Source: Streptomyces sp. NA02950 (GTDB lineage: Bacteria > Actinomycetota > Actinomycetes > Streptomycetales > Streptomycetaceae). From it: a DNA stretch of 64,000 nucleotides. The notes under the pieces are model-generated. The model was given only the letters and a program-made list of their open reading frames with translations. It was not told where the DNA came from and ran no database searches. The first letter of the stretch is position 1, and every line of letters starts with the position of its first letter. The stretch covers positions 2,848,501-2,912,500 of the forward strand of contig NZ_CP054916.1 in the NCBI RefSeq assembly GCF_013364155.1, read 5' to 3'. Positions 49,410-59,667 of the stretch are shown piece after piece. The position numbers and the translations under genes were made by a program.

Positions 49410-51698
49410 TCAATCGCCCGGAAGCAGGGGTGGCCGGGCCGTCCCCGCCGCGGCCGCCGGGACCAGCGGGAAGTGGCAGGCCACCCGGTGCCCGGGGGCG
49501 GCCGGTTCGGACTCCACCGGCTCGCTGCGGGCGCAGATGTCCTGGGCCGACGGACAGCGGGTACGGAACCGGCAGCCCGAGGGCGGATCGGCGGCCGACG
49601 GTGTCTCGCCGCCCAGCGGCGCCCCGGGCGGCTCCGCCGCCGGGTCGGGCCGCTCGGCGGTGTCCAGCAGCCCACGGGTGTACGGATGCAGGGGTGAGCC
49701 GAACACCGAGGCGGCGGGTCCGGTCTCCACCAGTTTGCCCAGATACATCACCCCGACCCGGTCGGCGAGATAGCGGACCACCGCCAGGTCGTGCGAGATG
49801 AACAGATACGCCAGCCCCTTCTCGCGCTGGAGCTCCCGCATCAGATTGAGGATCTGCGCCTGGACCGAGACATCGAGCGCGGAGACCGGTTCGTCGGCCA
49901 CCACCAGCGCGGGCGACAGCGCCAGCGCACGGGCCAGCCCGAGCCGCTGCCGCTGGCCGCCGGAGAACTCGTGCGGATAGCGGTGCACCGCTCCGCGCTC
50001 CAGACCCACGTCGTCCAGCAGCTCCGCGATCCGCGCGCGCTGTGCGTCCCGGTCGCCGATGCCCTGGATGACCAGCGGCTCGCGCAGGATCGCGCCGACC
50101 CGCATCCGCGGGTCCATCGAGGCGTAGGAGTCCTGGAACATCAGCTGCACCTCGCGGCGGTGGGCGCGCAGTTCACGGCGGCCGAGGGCGGCGAGGTCGC
50201 GGCCGGCGAAGCGTATGGTGCCGCCGGTCGGCGGCTCCATGCCGACCACCAGCCGTCCGAGGGTGGATTTGCCGCAGCCGGACTCCCCCACGATGCCGAA
50301 CGTCTCCCCGCGCCGGACCGACAGCGACACCCCGGCCACGGCGCTCACCGCGGCGGCGCCCCTGCGCCGGGCGAACGGGCCGCCGTGCAGCGGGTAGTCC
50401 TTGGTGAGCCCGGTGAGCCGCAGCAGGGTCTCCGCACCGCGGACCGGCGGCGCGGCGGGGGCGGCCGGGACCACCTCGGCGACCGGGTCGGCCCCGGGGT
50501 CGACCGGGTGGAAACAGGCGAAGGCGTGCCCGGCGGACGGCGAGGACACCGCGGCCGACGAGGACGACGAGGACGACAAGGACGACAAGGACGACGAGGA
50601 CGGGGCTCGCTCCGCGGAGAGCTCACTCAGCTCCGGCTCCGCCTCCTCGCACCGCGCCGTGGCGAATCCGCAGCGCGGTGCGAAGCGGCAGCCCGTCGGC
50701 CGTACCACCAGGGACGGCGGCAGCCCGGGGATGGTGGCCAGCGGCTGGGCGGCGTCCGCCGCCCGCTCCGGCAGCGCGGCGAACAGCGCCTGGGTGTAGC
50801 GGTGGCGCGGAGCCGCGAACAGGGCGCGTACGCCCGCCCGTTCCACCGTCCGGCCCGCGTACATCACCGCCACCCGGTCCACCCGCCGGGCGATCACCCC
50901 CAGATCGTGGGTGACCAGGATCATCGCCATGCCGAGCCGGGAGCGCAGATCGCCGATCAGCAGGCCGAGGAGGGTGGCGAGCGGGATCAGCGCGTTGCGC
51001 AGTACATGCCGGGCCATGATCCGCGCGTTGGACTGGCCCTTGGCGCGCGCGGTGCGGACGTACTCCTCGCCGAGGTTGTCCAGTACCGCCGAGCGCATGT
51101 AGCGGCTGAACGCGGCGACGATGCCGAGCGCCATGGTGACCACCGGCAGCACCAGAGCGCGTGGCTCGCCCAGGATCCCGGCGACGCTGAGGCCCTGCGG
51201 GGCCTCGGCGGGGAAGAGCTGGAGCCGCTGGCTGAAGACGAGGATCAGCACCAGGCCGAGGAAGAAGACGGGGGTGGCGTAGGCGAGGAAGGCGGCGCCG
51301 GTCAGCAGGTAGTCGGCGGCCTTGTCCCGGCGTACGGCCTGGAGGATGCCGAGCGGGATCGCGAGGACGGCGGCCAGGGCGATGGCCAGGCCCGTCAGCA
51401 CCAGGGTTCTGGGCAGCCGATCGGTCAGCAGCGAGGAAACGGTCTGGTTGAGCTTGTAGGACTCACCGAGGTCGCCGGTGATCAGACGGCCCAGGTACCG
51501 CACGTACTGCACGGGCAGCGAACGGTCGTACCCCTGCTGGTGGTCGAAGTGTTCGACCGCCTGCGGGGTGGCCCGGGGGCCGAGGATGGCGCGGGCCGGT
51601 CCGCCGGGCAGCTGGTGCAGCAGGACGAAGACGATGACGGAGACCAGCAGCAGGACGACGGCGGCCTGTGCGGTGCGCTTGAGCAGAAAGCGGATCAT
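49410..51698 (-). pseudogene. Chimeric dipeptide ABC transporter: DppB-type permease fused to DppD tail and DppF
   Basis: The 762-aa reading frame starts as a normal DppB permease (MIRFLLKRTAQ) but stops matching after HVLRNALIPLATLLGLLIGD at residue 250. It changes directly into the last part of a DppD ATPase, LRSRLGMAMILVTHDLGVIA, which carries the H-loop but no Walker A, Walker B or signature. A Ser-rich linker and a complete DppF ATPase follow (GESGCGKSTL, EFSGGQRQRLGLARAL, VVADEPVSALDV). The end of DppB, all of DppC and most of DppD are missing, roughly 1.7 kb by usual lengths. The frame happens to be kept. As a transporter it should be dead. It overlaps the upstream binding-protein gene by ATGA. 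Confidence 0.85.
50554..50604. repeat. GAC/GAG simple repeat in ABC linker
   Basis: A run of GAC, GAG and AAG triplets on the plus strand encodes the Ser-rich linker of the chimeric protein when read on the minus strand. It lies between the DppD and DppF parts and may be length-variable. Confidence 0.7.
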
Positions 51699-53510
51699 CC
51701 CTCGCCCGCCTCCTTCCTGACGAAGTACCAGTCCTGCGGCGAGAGGCTGAGGGTGGGGTTCTGGTCCACCCCGCGCAGATCGTTGCGGATGACGGAGACC
51801 TGGTAGGCGGGGTTGGGGGTCCACAGCACCGGCACCCGGCGGGCCACGTACTCGCCGTAGCGCCGCATGGCGGCCGGGTCGCCGGAGTACTCGGTGTCCT
51901 TGATCAGCTCGTCGGTGCGCGGATCGGACCAGTTGCCCATGTTGGAGGGGGCACCGGTGGCGAAGAGCTGCTCCCCGCTGGGGTCGGGCGGGAAGTACCA
52001 GCTGCCCGCCGTGCCGAAGAAGCCGAGCTGCCACTCCTTGCACAGCCGCTGGGCGGGGGTGCAGGGGACGGTGGTGCCGAGCACGGTGTTGAGCGGCTGC
52101 TGGCGTACGTCGAGGGTGATCCCCGCCGTGTCGTACGAGGACTTGATCTCCTGCATCATGTTGGAGGTCTCCGTGGAGCCGGACTGGGACAGCAGCGAGA
52201 GCCGCAGCCGCCGCCCCTCCTCGATCCCCTTGCCGCAGTCGCCCGCCCCCGTCCCCGGCCGGGCGCAGCGCAGCTTTCCGTCGCCGTCGGCCTTCCAGCC
52301 GTGGGCGGTCAGCAGCCGTTTCGCCTTCGCCGGGTCAGCCCGGTCAAAGGGGTGGAGGTCCTCGGCGAGGAGGCTCGCGGGGACCGGGCCGCGGGTGGGC
52401 TCGGCGGTGCCGTGCCAGACGACGTCGGATATCGCCCGCTGGTCGATGAGGTGCTGGAGGGCCTGGCGCAGATAGGTCTGGCGCAGCATCGGGCCCGCGG
52501 TGGGGTGGTTGAAGTTGAGCACGAGATAGGTGATCGCCCAGCCCTCCCAGGGGTCGATGCGATAGCCCAGCTCGCGGAACTTCCCGGACTGGGCCATCAC
52601 CGAGGGCGGGATGTAGCCGTAGTCGACGCCGCCGGAGCGCAGCACGTTGAACTCCGAGTCGGCGGTGGTGAAGGGCTTGAGGACGACCCGGTCGAGATGG
52701 GCCTTGTCGGGGCCGGAGTACCTGCGGTTGGGGACCAGCGCCACCTGGCCGGAGGTGGTCCACTTCTCGATCGTCCAGGGCCCGTTGACGGTCTTCCAGA
52801 GCGGGTCGGTGGCGAACCGCGAGAGCTGTTTGGCGTGCCGGGTCAGCCGGGCGAAGACCTTCTTGGGGTCCTCCTCGCGCGGGTCCCAGGCGTGCCGGGG
52901 CAGCGGGGTGAAGTAGAGCAGCTGGTTGGCGGTGAACCAGGCCGGGTTGTACGCGCGGTCGAGCCGCAGCCGGAAGGTGTGGTCGTCGACGGTGCGGAAC
53001 GCCTTGATGTTGTCGGGCAGCAGTCCGGGTGAATAGCCGCCCCACTCCGCCTTGTCGTGTTTGATCAGGTCGAACCAGAACTTCACGTCGCGGGTGGTCA
53101 CGGGGGTGCCGTCGGACCAGCGGTAGCCCTTTTTCAGGGTGACGGTCACGGTGCGGTTGCCGTCGCTGTAGCGGGGCTGTTCCGCCAGGTTGCGCGGGCT
53201 GTCCAGGGTGAGCCGGCCGCCCTTCTCCTCCGGCTGGTAGAGCGGCAGGTACAGCAGGCTCTGCACGGCGCCGTTGTACGAGGCCAGATAGCCGGGCGCG
53301 CCGATCGGGAAGATCCAGTTGGGGCTGGCGGCGGGCGGCAGCGCCATGGTGGCCGTACCGCCCTCGACCCGGGTGCCGCCGGTGGTGCCGAGGTCGGTGA
53401 CCCGGCCGGTTCCCCGGGGCGCAGCCGCTGACCAGACCCGCGCTGCCGAGAGTGAGGGCCGCGACCAGACCCGCGAGGGGTCCGCGTAGACGTGGTGTGC
53501 GCAGACCCAT
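51695..53510 (-). pseudogene. Frameshifted family-5 peptide-binding lipoprotein
   Basis: A good RBS (GGAGG) and the signal MGLRTPRLRGPLAGLVAALT, then LGSAGLVSGCAP, start at 53510. The mature part (RVTDLGTTGGTRVEGGTATM to WYFVRKEAGEG) is in a different frame. The switch is at CCCCGGGG, 53412-53419: removing one base there gives GCAPGTGRVTD and restores one frame of about 604 codons. The mature protein is otherwise an ordinary SBP family 5 (DppA-like) protein, including SDGTPVTTRDVKFWFDLIK. As it stands, no lipoprotein is made. Translationally coupled to the chimeric ABC gene below it. Confidence 0.82.
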
Positions 53511-53724
53511 GCTGCCTCCACGGGATTCATCGGCCGCTCGGCCGTTCGAAGATAGCGAGCAAAGTACGGACGCTTCTGAAATGAAGTCAAGAGTCTGGTG
53601 CGACTGCCGTTGAATATTGTCTACTTAAGGCCGCGAGATACCGTGACTTAATTCGACCAGCGAATAAAGTGGTGACGTCGCGTCCCGGACACGGCCGACA
53701 ACCACCCGATGGAAAGGGCGCCCT

Positions 53725-54906
53725 ATGACCGCCGCCGACGAGCAGCCCGGCTCCGCCGCGCACGTCCTCGAACTCGTCGCGAGCGGCGCCGCCGCCTCCC
53801 GCGCCGATCTGGTACGGGAGTTGGGCCTTGCCGCCTCCACCGTCTCGGCCCGGGTGCAGGAGCTGGTGGACGCCGGGCTGCTGACCGAGTACGGCGAGGG
53901 CGTCTCACGCGGTGGCCGGCGGCCCCGGCTGCTGCGGATACCGGACAGCGGGGCCGTGGCGCTCGCCGCCGGCCTGGGCAGCCATCACGCCCGGATCGGT
54001 GCGGTCGGTCTGACCGGCACCACCTTCGACGTGGCCGAGCACGGCTTCGATCTGACGGCCGGTCCGGACCGGGCACTGGATCCGCTGGTGCGCGGACTCA
54101 CCGGGCTCGCCGACCGACAGCGCGCCGCGGGCCGCACCGTACGGGCGGTCGGGGTGGGCTTCCCCGGACCGGTCGACACCGGCACCGGCCAGGTCATCGC
54201 CCCGTCCCGGATGCCCGGCTGGCATCTGTACGAACTGCGCGACCGGCTCGCCGAGCGGCTGGAGCTGCCCGTCCTGGTCGACAACGACGCCAACATGATG
54301 GCCCTCGGCGAGCACCGCGCCGCCCACTTTGGGCTGCGCCACCTCGTGGTGGTCAAGGCCGGGCGCGGCATCGGCTCCGGGGTCATCAGCGACGGCCGCC
54401 TCTACCGCGGGGCGCGCGGCTCGGCGGGCGACATCAGCCATGTGCGGGTGGACGCGGCCGCCGAACGCCCCTGTTCCTGCGGCAACATCGGCTGTCTGGA
54501 GACCGTGGCGAGCGGTGCCGCGATCGCGGCCGCCCTGCGGGAGCTGGGTATCGACGCGGACGGTTCCACGGATGTGCTGCGCCTGGTCACCGACGGCGAA
54601 CCGAACGCCACCACCCTGGTCCGGCAGGCGGGGCGGCACATCGGCGCCGTGCTGTCCGTCGTCGTCAACTTCTTCAACCCCGAGGCGGTGGTCCTCGGCG
54701 GGGCCCTCGCCGAGGCCGAACCCCTGGTCGCGGCGGTCCGCGGCGTGCTGTACGAGCGCTGTCTGCCGATGGCCACCAGCGAGCTGACCATCACCGCAGC
54801 CACCAGCGGCGCCGACGCGGGACTGCTCGGCGCGGGCCACGCCGCGCTGCGCGAACTCGCCGCGGGAGGCCGCCCGATGCCCCTGGCCGGAGCCGCCGCC
54901 CGCTGA
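53725..54906 (+). CDS. ROK-family transcriptional regulator
   Basis: This 393-aa ROK protein combines an N-terminal winged HTH (HVLELVASGAAASRADLVRE, LGLAASTVSARVQELVDAGL) with a C-terminal sugar-kinase-like domain. The latter has VGFPGPVDTGTG, VLVDNDANMMALGEH and the zinc motif CSCGNIGCLE. It is divergent from the broken peptide ABC operon and upstream of the M81 peptidase gene, with which it may form an operon (51 nt apart). The effector is unknown. Confidence 0.87.
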   Translation: MTAADEQPGSAAHVLELVASGAAASRADLVRELGLAASTVSARVQELVDAGLLTEYGEGVSRGGRRPRLLRIPDSGAVALAAGLGSHHARIGAVGLTGTTFDVAEHGFDLTAGPDRALDPLVRGLTGLADRQRAAGRTVRAVGVGFPGPVDTGTGQVIAPSRMPGWHLYELRDRLAERLELPVLVDNDANMMALGEHRAAHFGLRHLVVVKAGRGIGSGVISDGRLYRGARGSAGDISHVRVDAAAERPCSCGNIGCLETVASGAAIAAALRELGIDADGSTDVLRLVTDGEPNATTLVRQAGRHIGAVLSVVVNFFNPEAVVLGGALAEAEPLVAAVRGVLYERCLPMATSELTITAATSGADAGLLGAGHAALRELAAGGRPMPLAGAAAR

Positions 54907-54957
54907 CGCCCCGCCCCGCCGTCACCCCCGACCTTCCGCACCGGAAAGCGAGACAGC

Positions 54958-56463
54958 ATGGCTCCCCCCGCACCCCAAGGCCGCCGCCTGCGCATCGGGA
55001 TCGGCGGTATGTCCATCGAGTCCAGCACCTTCTGCCCGCACCGCACCACCTACGAGGACTTCCGGATCACCCGCGGCGACGAGCTGCTGGACCGCTACAC
55101 CTGGACCGGGCCCGACGGCGATCTGGCGGCACGGGTCGCATGGGTGCCGCTGGTCCACGCCGTCTCCCTGCCCGGCGGTCCGGTCGAACGCGACACCTAC
55201 GACCGCATCAAGGGCGAACTCACCGACCGGCTGCGCCGGGCACACCAGGACGGCCCCCTCGACGGACTGGTCTACGACATCCACGGCGCGATGAGCGTGG
55301 TCGGCATGGACGACGCCGAGGGCGATCTGACCGACGCGGTACGGGAGGCGATCGGCCCCGAGGCGCTGATCTCCGCCGCCATGGATCTGCACGGCAATGT
55401 CTCCCGCCGGTTCGCCGACCGGCTCGACCTGATCACCGCCCACCGGCTGGCCCCGCACGAGGACGCCTGGGAGACCCGGGAGCGCGCCGCCCGCAAGCTG
55501 GTGGAACGGCTCGCCACCGGCAGGGGCCGCCCCCATGTGGCATGGGTCCAGATCCCGGTTCTGCTGCCCGGTGAGAAGACCAGCACCCGGCTGGAGCCCG
55601 CCAAGTCGCTGTACGGACGGCTGGCCGCGGTGGAGGCGATGGACGGTGTGGTGGACGCCGCGGTGTGGGTCGGCTATGCCTGGGCGGACGAACCGCGCTG
55701 CCGGGCGGCGGTGGTGGTCACCGCCGACGACCCCGTCCTCGCGGTGGAACAGGCACGCTCCCTGGCCCGCGAATACTGGGAGGTGCGCCGCGACTTCGAC
55801 TTCGTCGGCCCCACCGGCAGCGCCGACGAGTGCATCGCCGCGGCCGTGGCCTCCCCCGCCCGCCCCTTCCTGATCAGCGACTCCGGGGACAATCCCACCG
55901 CCGGGGGCGCCGGTGACCTGGCCTATGTGCTGGGGCGGCTGCTGGCCCACGAGGAGCTGGCCGCCGGCCGGGTCACCGCCCTGCACCCGGGCATCACCGA
56001 TCCGGCGGCGGTCGCGGAGTGCTTCACCGCCGGACTCGGCGCCACCGTACGGCTGTCGGTCGGCGGCGCGGTCAGCGCCGGGACCGGGGAGCACGCCGCA
56101 CCGTACGACCTCACCGGCGAGGTGGTCGCCCTGCGCCGGGACGACGAGGTGGGCGGCGATCTGGCGGCGGTGCGCAGCGGCGGGGTCACCGTCGTCCTGG
56201 TCAGCCGCCGCAAGCCGTTCCACACCCGCGCCGACTTCGGGGAGCTGGACCCGCGCGGCTACGACCTGGTGGTCGTCAAGATCGGCTATCTGGAGCCGGA
56301 GCTGTACGAGATGGCGGCGGACTGGCGGCTGGCGCTCACCCCCGGCGGGGTGGACCAGGATCTGCTGCGGCTGGGCCACCACCGCGTCGAGCGGCCGCTG
56401 TACCCCTTCGACGACGCGGAGTTCGACACCCCGGATCTCACTCCCCGGCTGCTCAGCCGCTGA
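54958..56463 (+). CDS. M81-family (MlrC-like) metallopeptidase
   Basis: This 501-aa protein of the DUF1485/M81 family is related to MlrC, which degrades linearised microcystin. Motifs are IGIGGMSIESSTFCPHRTTY, the metal region VYDIHGAMSVVGMDDAEGDL, SAAMDLHGNVSRR, and the C-terminal DSGDNPTAGGAGDLAYVLG. Family length is about 490-510. The substrate is unknown. Its proximity to a (dead) peptide importer and a ROK regulator suggests peptide use in an ancestor. Confidence 0.87.
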   Translation: MAPPAPQGRRLRIGIGGMSIESSTFCPHRTTYEDFRITRGDELLDRYTWTGPDGDLAARVAWVPLVHAVSLPGGPVERDTYDRIKGELTDRLRRAHQDGPLDGLVYDIHGAMSVVGMDDAEGDLTDAVREAIGPEALISAAMDLHGNVSRRFADRLDLITAHRLAPHEDAWETRERAARKLVERLATGRGRPHVAWVQIPVLLPGEKTSTRLEPAKSLYGRLAAVEAMDGVVDAAVWVGYAWADEPRCRAAVVVTADDPVLAVEQARSLAREYWEVRRDFDFVGPTGSADECIAAAVASPARPFLISDSGDNPTAGGAGDLAYVLGRLLAHEELAAGRVTALHPGITDPAAVAECFTAGLGATVRLSVGGAVSAGTGEHAAPYDLTGEVVALRRDDEVGGDLAAVRSGGVTVVLVSRRKPFHTRADFGELDPRGYDLVVVKIGYLEPELYEMAADWRLALTPGGVDQDLLRLGHHRVERPLYPFDDAEFDTPDLTPRLLSR

Positions 56464-56472
56464 CCGCCGCCA

Positions 56473-56499
56473 CCGGGTGGGTCCGTGGGGCCCACCCGG
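56473..56499. terminator. Bidirectional terminator
   Basis: CCGGGTGGG and CCCACCCGG form a perfect 9-bp stem between the convergent M81 and sugar permease genes. Confidence 0.7.
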
Positions 56500-56506
56500 A
56501 CCGGCC

Positions 56507-57406
56507 CTACTTCCCCACGCCCTCCGCCAGCCCCCGCACGAAGTGCCGCTGCCCCAGCAGAAAGACCACGATCATCGGCAGTGCGGCGATCGTCAGCCCG
56601 GCGAAGAGCATCGGCCAGTCGGAGTTGAGCCGCCCCGCCATGTCGGCGAGCCCGACCGGCAGCGTCTTGAGGCGGTCGTCGGTGATGAAGACCAGCGCGA
56701 ACGCGTACTCGTTCCAGGCGAACAGCGCCTGGAGCATCGCCGCGGAGACCAGGATGGGCCGGGCCATCGGCACCACCACCCGCCAGAAGATCTGCCAGCG
56801 GGAGGCGCCGTCGATATGCGCCGCCTCCTCCACCTCGGTGGGCAGCCCCAGCAGATAGGCGCGGATGAGGAAGGTGGTGAACGGCACCTTGAACGCGGTG
56901 TAGAGGACGATCAGCGCCCAGTAGGTGTCGTAGATGCCCAGCGCCTGGAGCAGTTGGGACAGCGGCACCAGCGCCACGGTCGGCGACAGCATCATCGCGC
57001 CGAGCACCAGCAGCAGGGCGGGCTGGGAGCACGGGATGTCCAGCCGGGTCAGCCCGTACGCGGCCCAGGCGCTGATGAGCACCACCGCCAGCACCGAGGC
57101 CGAGGTGACCAGCGCGCTGTTGAGCAGATAGCGCAGTACGCCCTGGTCCCAGGCGTCGGCGTAGGTCTCCCAGTGCGGCTCGCCGGGGAGCGACCAGGGG
57201 TCGGAGAAGATCTCGCCGTTGGTCTTCAGCCCGGACAGCGCCATCCAGCACAGCGGGTAGAGCACCGCGACGGCCAGTGCGGCGAAGACGCAGCAGGCCA
57301 GCAGCCGGGTCACTGCCGGGCGGATCCGCCGGGCCGTGCCGGGCGAGGTCGTGGTGGAGGTTTCGGCGTGCGGGGCGGAGCGCTCCGTGTCGAGGGTGAG
57401 GGTCAT
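56507..57406 (-). CDS. Carbohydrate ABC transporter permease (MalG-type)
   Basis: This 299-aa inner-membrane permease has six TM helices and the EAA loop EEAAHIDGASRWQIFWRVVV that docks the ATPase. The ATG at 57406 overlaps the stop of the partner permease. No ATPase gene is in the cluster, so a shared ATPase of the MsiK kind is presumably used, as Streptomyces sugar importers do. Confidence 0.92.
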   Translation of the reverse strand: MTLTLDTERSAPHAETSTTTSPGTARRIRPAVTRLLACCVFAALAVAVLYPLCWMALSGLKTNGEIFSDPWSLPGEPHWETYADAWDQGVLRYLLNSALVTSASVLAVVLISAWAAYGLTRLDIPCSQPALLLVLGAMMLSPTVALVPLSQLLQALGIYDTYWALIVLYTAFKVPFTTFLIRAYLLGLPTEVEEAAHIDGASRWQIFWRVVVPMARPILVSAAMLQALFAWNEYAFALVFITDDRLKTLPVGLADMAGRLNSDWPMLFAGLTIAALPMIVVFLLGQRHFVRGLAEGVGK

Positions 57407-58320
57407 TGCGCCGCCTTTCTCCGGGAGTGGATCAGCTGGAGCGCCCCCGCCGCGAAGGTGATCAGGAACATCACGGTGCCGACCGCGGAGGCGTAGCCCA
57501 TGTCGTCGCCGGTGAAGGCGCTGGCGTACAGCCAGGTGCCCAGCACCTGGCTGGAGTTGCTGGGGCCGCCGCCGGTCATCACCATGACCTCGTTGAAGAC
57601 CAGGAACGCCTGGGAGACGGTGAGGATCACCAGCAGTCCGGTCATCTCGCGCACCATGGGCACGGTGATGGTGAAGAAGGTGCGCACCCGGCCCGCGCCG
57701 TCCATGTGCGCCGACTCGTACAGCTCGCGCGGCACCCGCTGCACGGCGACGGTGAGCAGCATCGTGGTGTAGCCGAAGGACTGCCACTGGCTCATGGCGA
57801 TCACACCCCAGATCGCGGTGCCGGGGTCGCCGAGCCAGTCGTGTTCCAGGGAGGAGAGGCCGACGGCTCGCAGCGCGCCGTTCACCATTCCGGCGTCCGG
57901 CTGGTAGAGGAACTGGAACAGCAGCCCGGTGACGGTCATGGAGACGGCGGCCGGGATGAAGTAGACGGTGCGCAGCACGCCCCGCAGCCGGCGGCCGATC
58001 AGCTCCTCCAGCGCGGCGGCGAGCACCAGGGCCGCGCCGACCTGGAAGACCACGGAGACGACGGCGTAGGCGATGTTGTTGAGCAGGGCCTGCCAGAAGA
58101 CCGGGTCCTGGGCGGCCTGGCGGTAGTTCTCCAGCCCGACGAAGCGGGTGACGGGTGAGAAGGCGCTGTATTTGTAGAGCGAGAGCCGGATGTTCTCGAC
58201 GATCGGGTAGTAGACGAACAGCGCGATCAGGGCGAGGGCGGGGGCGGCGTACAGCGCGTGGCGCAGCCGCCGGGCCGGGCGGACTCCCCTGGCCTTCAAG
58301 GTGGCGGTGGTCGCGTTCAT
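57403..58320 (-). CDS. Carbohydrate ABC transporter permease (MalF-type)
   Basis: This 305-aa permease has six TM helices with an EAA loop at YESAHMDGAGRVRTFFTITV. It starts at ATG 58320, overlapping the end of the solute-binding protein gene by ATGA. It pairs with the MalG-type permease to form the channel. Confidence 0.92.
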   Translation of the reverse strand: MNATTATLKARGVRPARRLRHALYAAPALALIALFVYYPIVENIRLSLYKYSAFSPVTRFVGLENYRQAAQDPVFWQALLNNIAYAVVSVVFQVGAALVLAAALEELIGRRLRGVLRTVYFIPAAVSMTVTGLLFQFLYQPDAGMVNGALRAVGLSSLEHDWLGDPGTAIWGVIAMSQWQSFGYTTMLLTVAVQRVPRELYESAHMDGAGRVRTFFTITVPMVREMTGLLVILTVSQAFLVFNEVMVMTGGGPSNSSQVLGTWLYASAFTGDDMGYASAVGTVMFLITFAAGALQLIHSRRKAAQ

Positions 58321-59639
58321 GGTCTCACTCCGAACCGCCGGGCCTTCTCCGCGCCCCGGCGCACCTCGACGATCGCCCGCTGGGGCGTCATCCGGCCGGA
58401 GAGCACGGACTCGGCCGCGGAGAGATAGGGATTGACGATCTTGTCGTCGGCGGCGGTGTCGAGCCACACCGCCATATCGTGCCCGGCGATGGTCCGCTGG
58501 GCCTTGGGCAGCCCGCGCAGGGTTCCGGCGTCGGCCGTGCCCTTGACGGAGCTGAGCCAGCCGAGGTCGTGCACCAGCGTCCGGGCCCGGGGGCGGCTGG
58601 TGAGGAAGCGCAGGAAGTCGACGGCGAGCGCCTTGTGGGGCGAGTTGCCCGAGACCATCAGCCCGTCGGTGCCGCCCGCGAGGGCGCGGGGGCTCCCGGC
58701 GGCGCCGGGTATCGCCGGCAGGGCGAAGAAGTCCCAGTGGTGCGCGAAGGACTTCGGGGCGCCGCCGGCCTCGGAGAGGTAGGAGAACTCCAGCGTCTCG
58801 ACGTACTGCATGGCGGCCTTGCCGTACAGCAGCCGGGCCTGCGCGGCCTCATGGCTCATGCTGGTGCCGCCGGGTGCGAAGCAGCGCTGCCGCAGCCGCC
58901 GCAGATCCTCCAGCGCGCGGACGTAGCCGGGGTGGCGGAAGGCGTCCTTCCCGCCCCGTCCCGCGTAGTCGCGGGCGAGGACCGCCGGGGGCACCTCCAT
59001 GGCGTTGAACTGGGTGAGCAGATGCCCCGCGGGCCAGCCGTACTGGTTGCCGAAGGCGATCGGCACATAACCGGCCTTCTTGATCCGGTCGCAGGCGGTG
59101 AGCAGCGCGGGGAAGGTCCTCGGCTCGCGCACCCCGGCCTCGGCGAAGATCTTCTTGTGGTAGACGAGGACCTTGGCGTCCATGTCGAGCGGAACACCGT
59201 GAACGCGGCCGCGGAAGGTGAACGCGTCCAGCGCCTCGGGTTCGAAGCTCCTGCCCCAGGCGGTGTTCTTCAGCTGTGAGCTGAGGTCGGCGGCCATCCT
59301 GCCGTCGGCGAACTTGCCCGCGTAGCGGCCGGGCCAGGAGAAGTAGATGTCGGGCAGCTTGCGCGCCGCGGCCAGCACCGCGATGCGGTCCTTGTAGGGC
59401 TGGTCCCCGACGGCCTGGAGCTCGATGGTGACACCGGGGTTGCGCTTCTCGTAGGCGCGCACCGCCTCCTTGAAGTACGGCGCGTACTCCGGATCGGCCC
59501 ATTTCTCCAGCACGGTGAGATGACCGGACGGCCTGCCGGAGAGGGTGAAGTCGTTCGGGGTGGTGCGGATCGGGGCCTGGTCGCAGGCGGTGAGCAGCAG
59601 GGTGAGCAGACAGACGGAGATGACGGCGGCTGGGCGCAT
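58317..59639 (-). CDS. Sugar ABC transporter substrate-binding lipoprotein
   Basis: This 440-aa SBP family 1 protein has the lipoprotein signal MRPAAVISVCLLTLLLTAC. The fold motifs include GHLTVLEKWADPEYAPYFK, VPLDMDAKVLVYHKKIFAEA and LLYGKAAMQYVETLEFSYLS. It belongs to the extracellular receptor group for oligosaccharides or glycosides. Given the FrlB/FrlD-like neighbours the ligand could be an Amadori product (fructosyl-amine), which is inference. It precedes both permeases in the operon. Confidence 0.9.
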   Translation of the reverse strand: MRPAAVISVCLLTLLLTACDQAPIRTTPNDFTLSGRPSGHLTVLEKWADPEYAPYFKEAVRAYEKRNPGVTIELQAVGDQPYKDRIAVLAAARKLPDIYFSWPGRYAGKFADGRMAADLSSQLKNTAWGRSFEPEALDAFTFRGRVHGVPLDMDAKVLVYHKKIFAEAGVREPRTFPALLTACDRIKKAGYVPIAFGNQYGWPAGHLLTQFNAMEVPPAVLARDYAGRGGKDAFRHPGYVRALEDLRRLRQRCFAPGGTSMSHEAAQARLLYGKAAMQYVETLEFSYLSEAGGAPKSFAHHWDFFALPAIPGAAGSPRALAGGTDGLMVSGNSPHKALAVDFLRFLTSRPRARTLVHDLGWLSSVKGTADAGTLRGLPKAQRTIAGHDMAVWLDTAADDKIVNPYLSAAESVLSGRMTPQRAIVEVRRGAEKARRFGVRP

Positions 59640-59667
59640 CGGCTCTCTCCTGGCGGGTCGGGACGGT

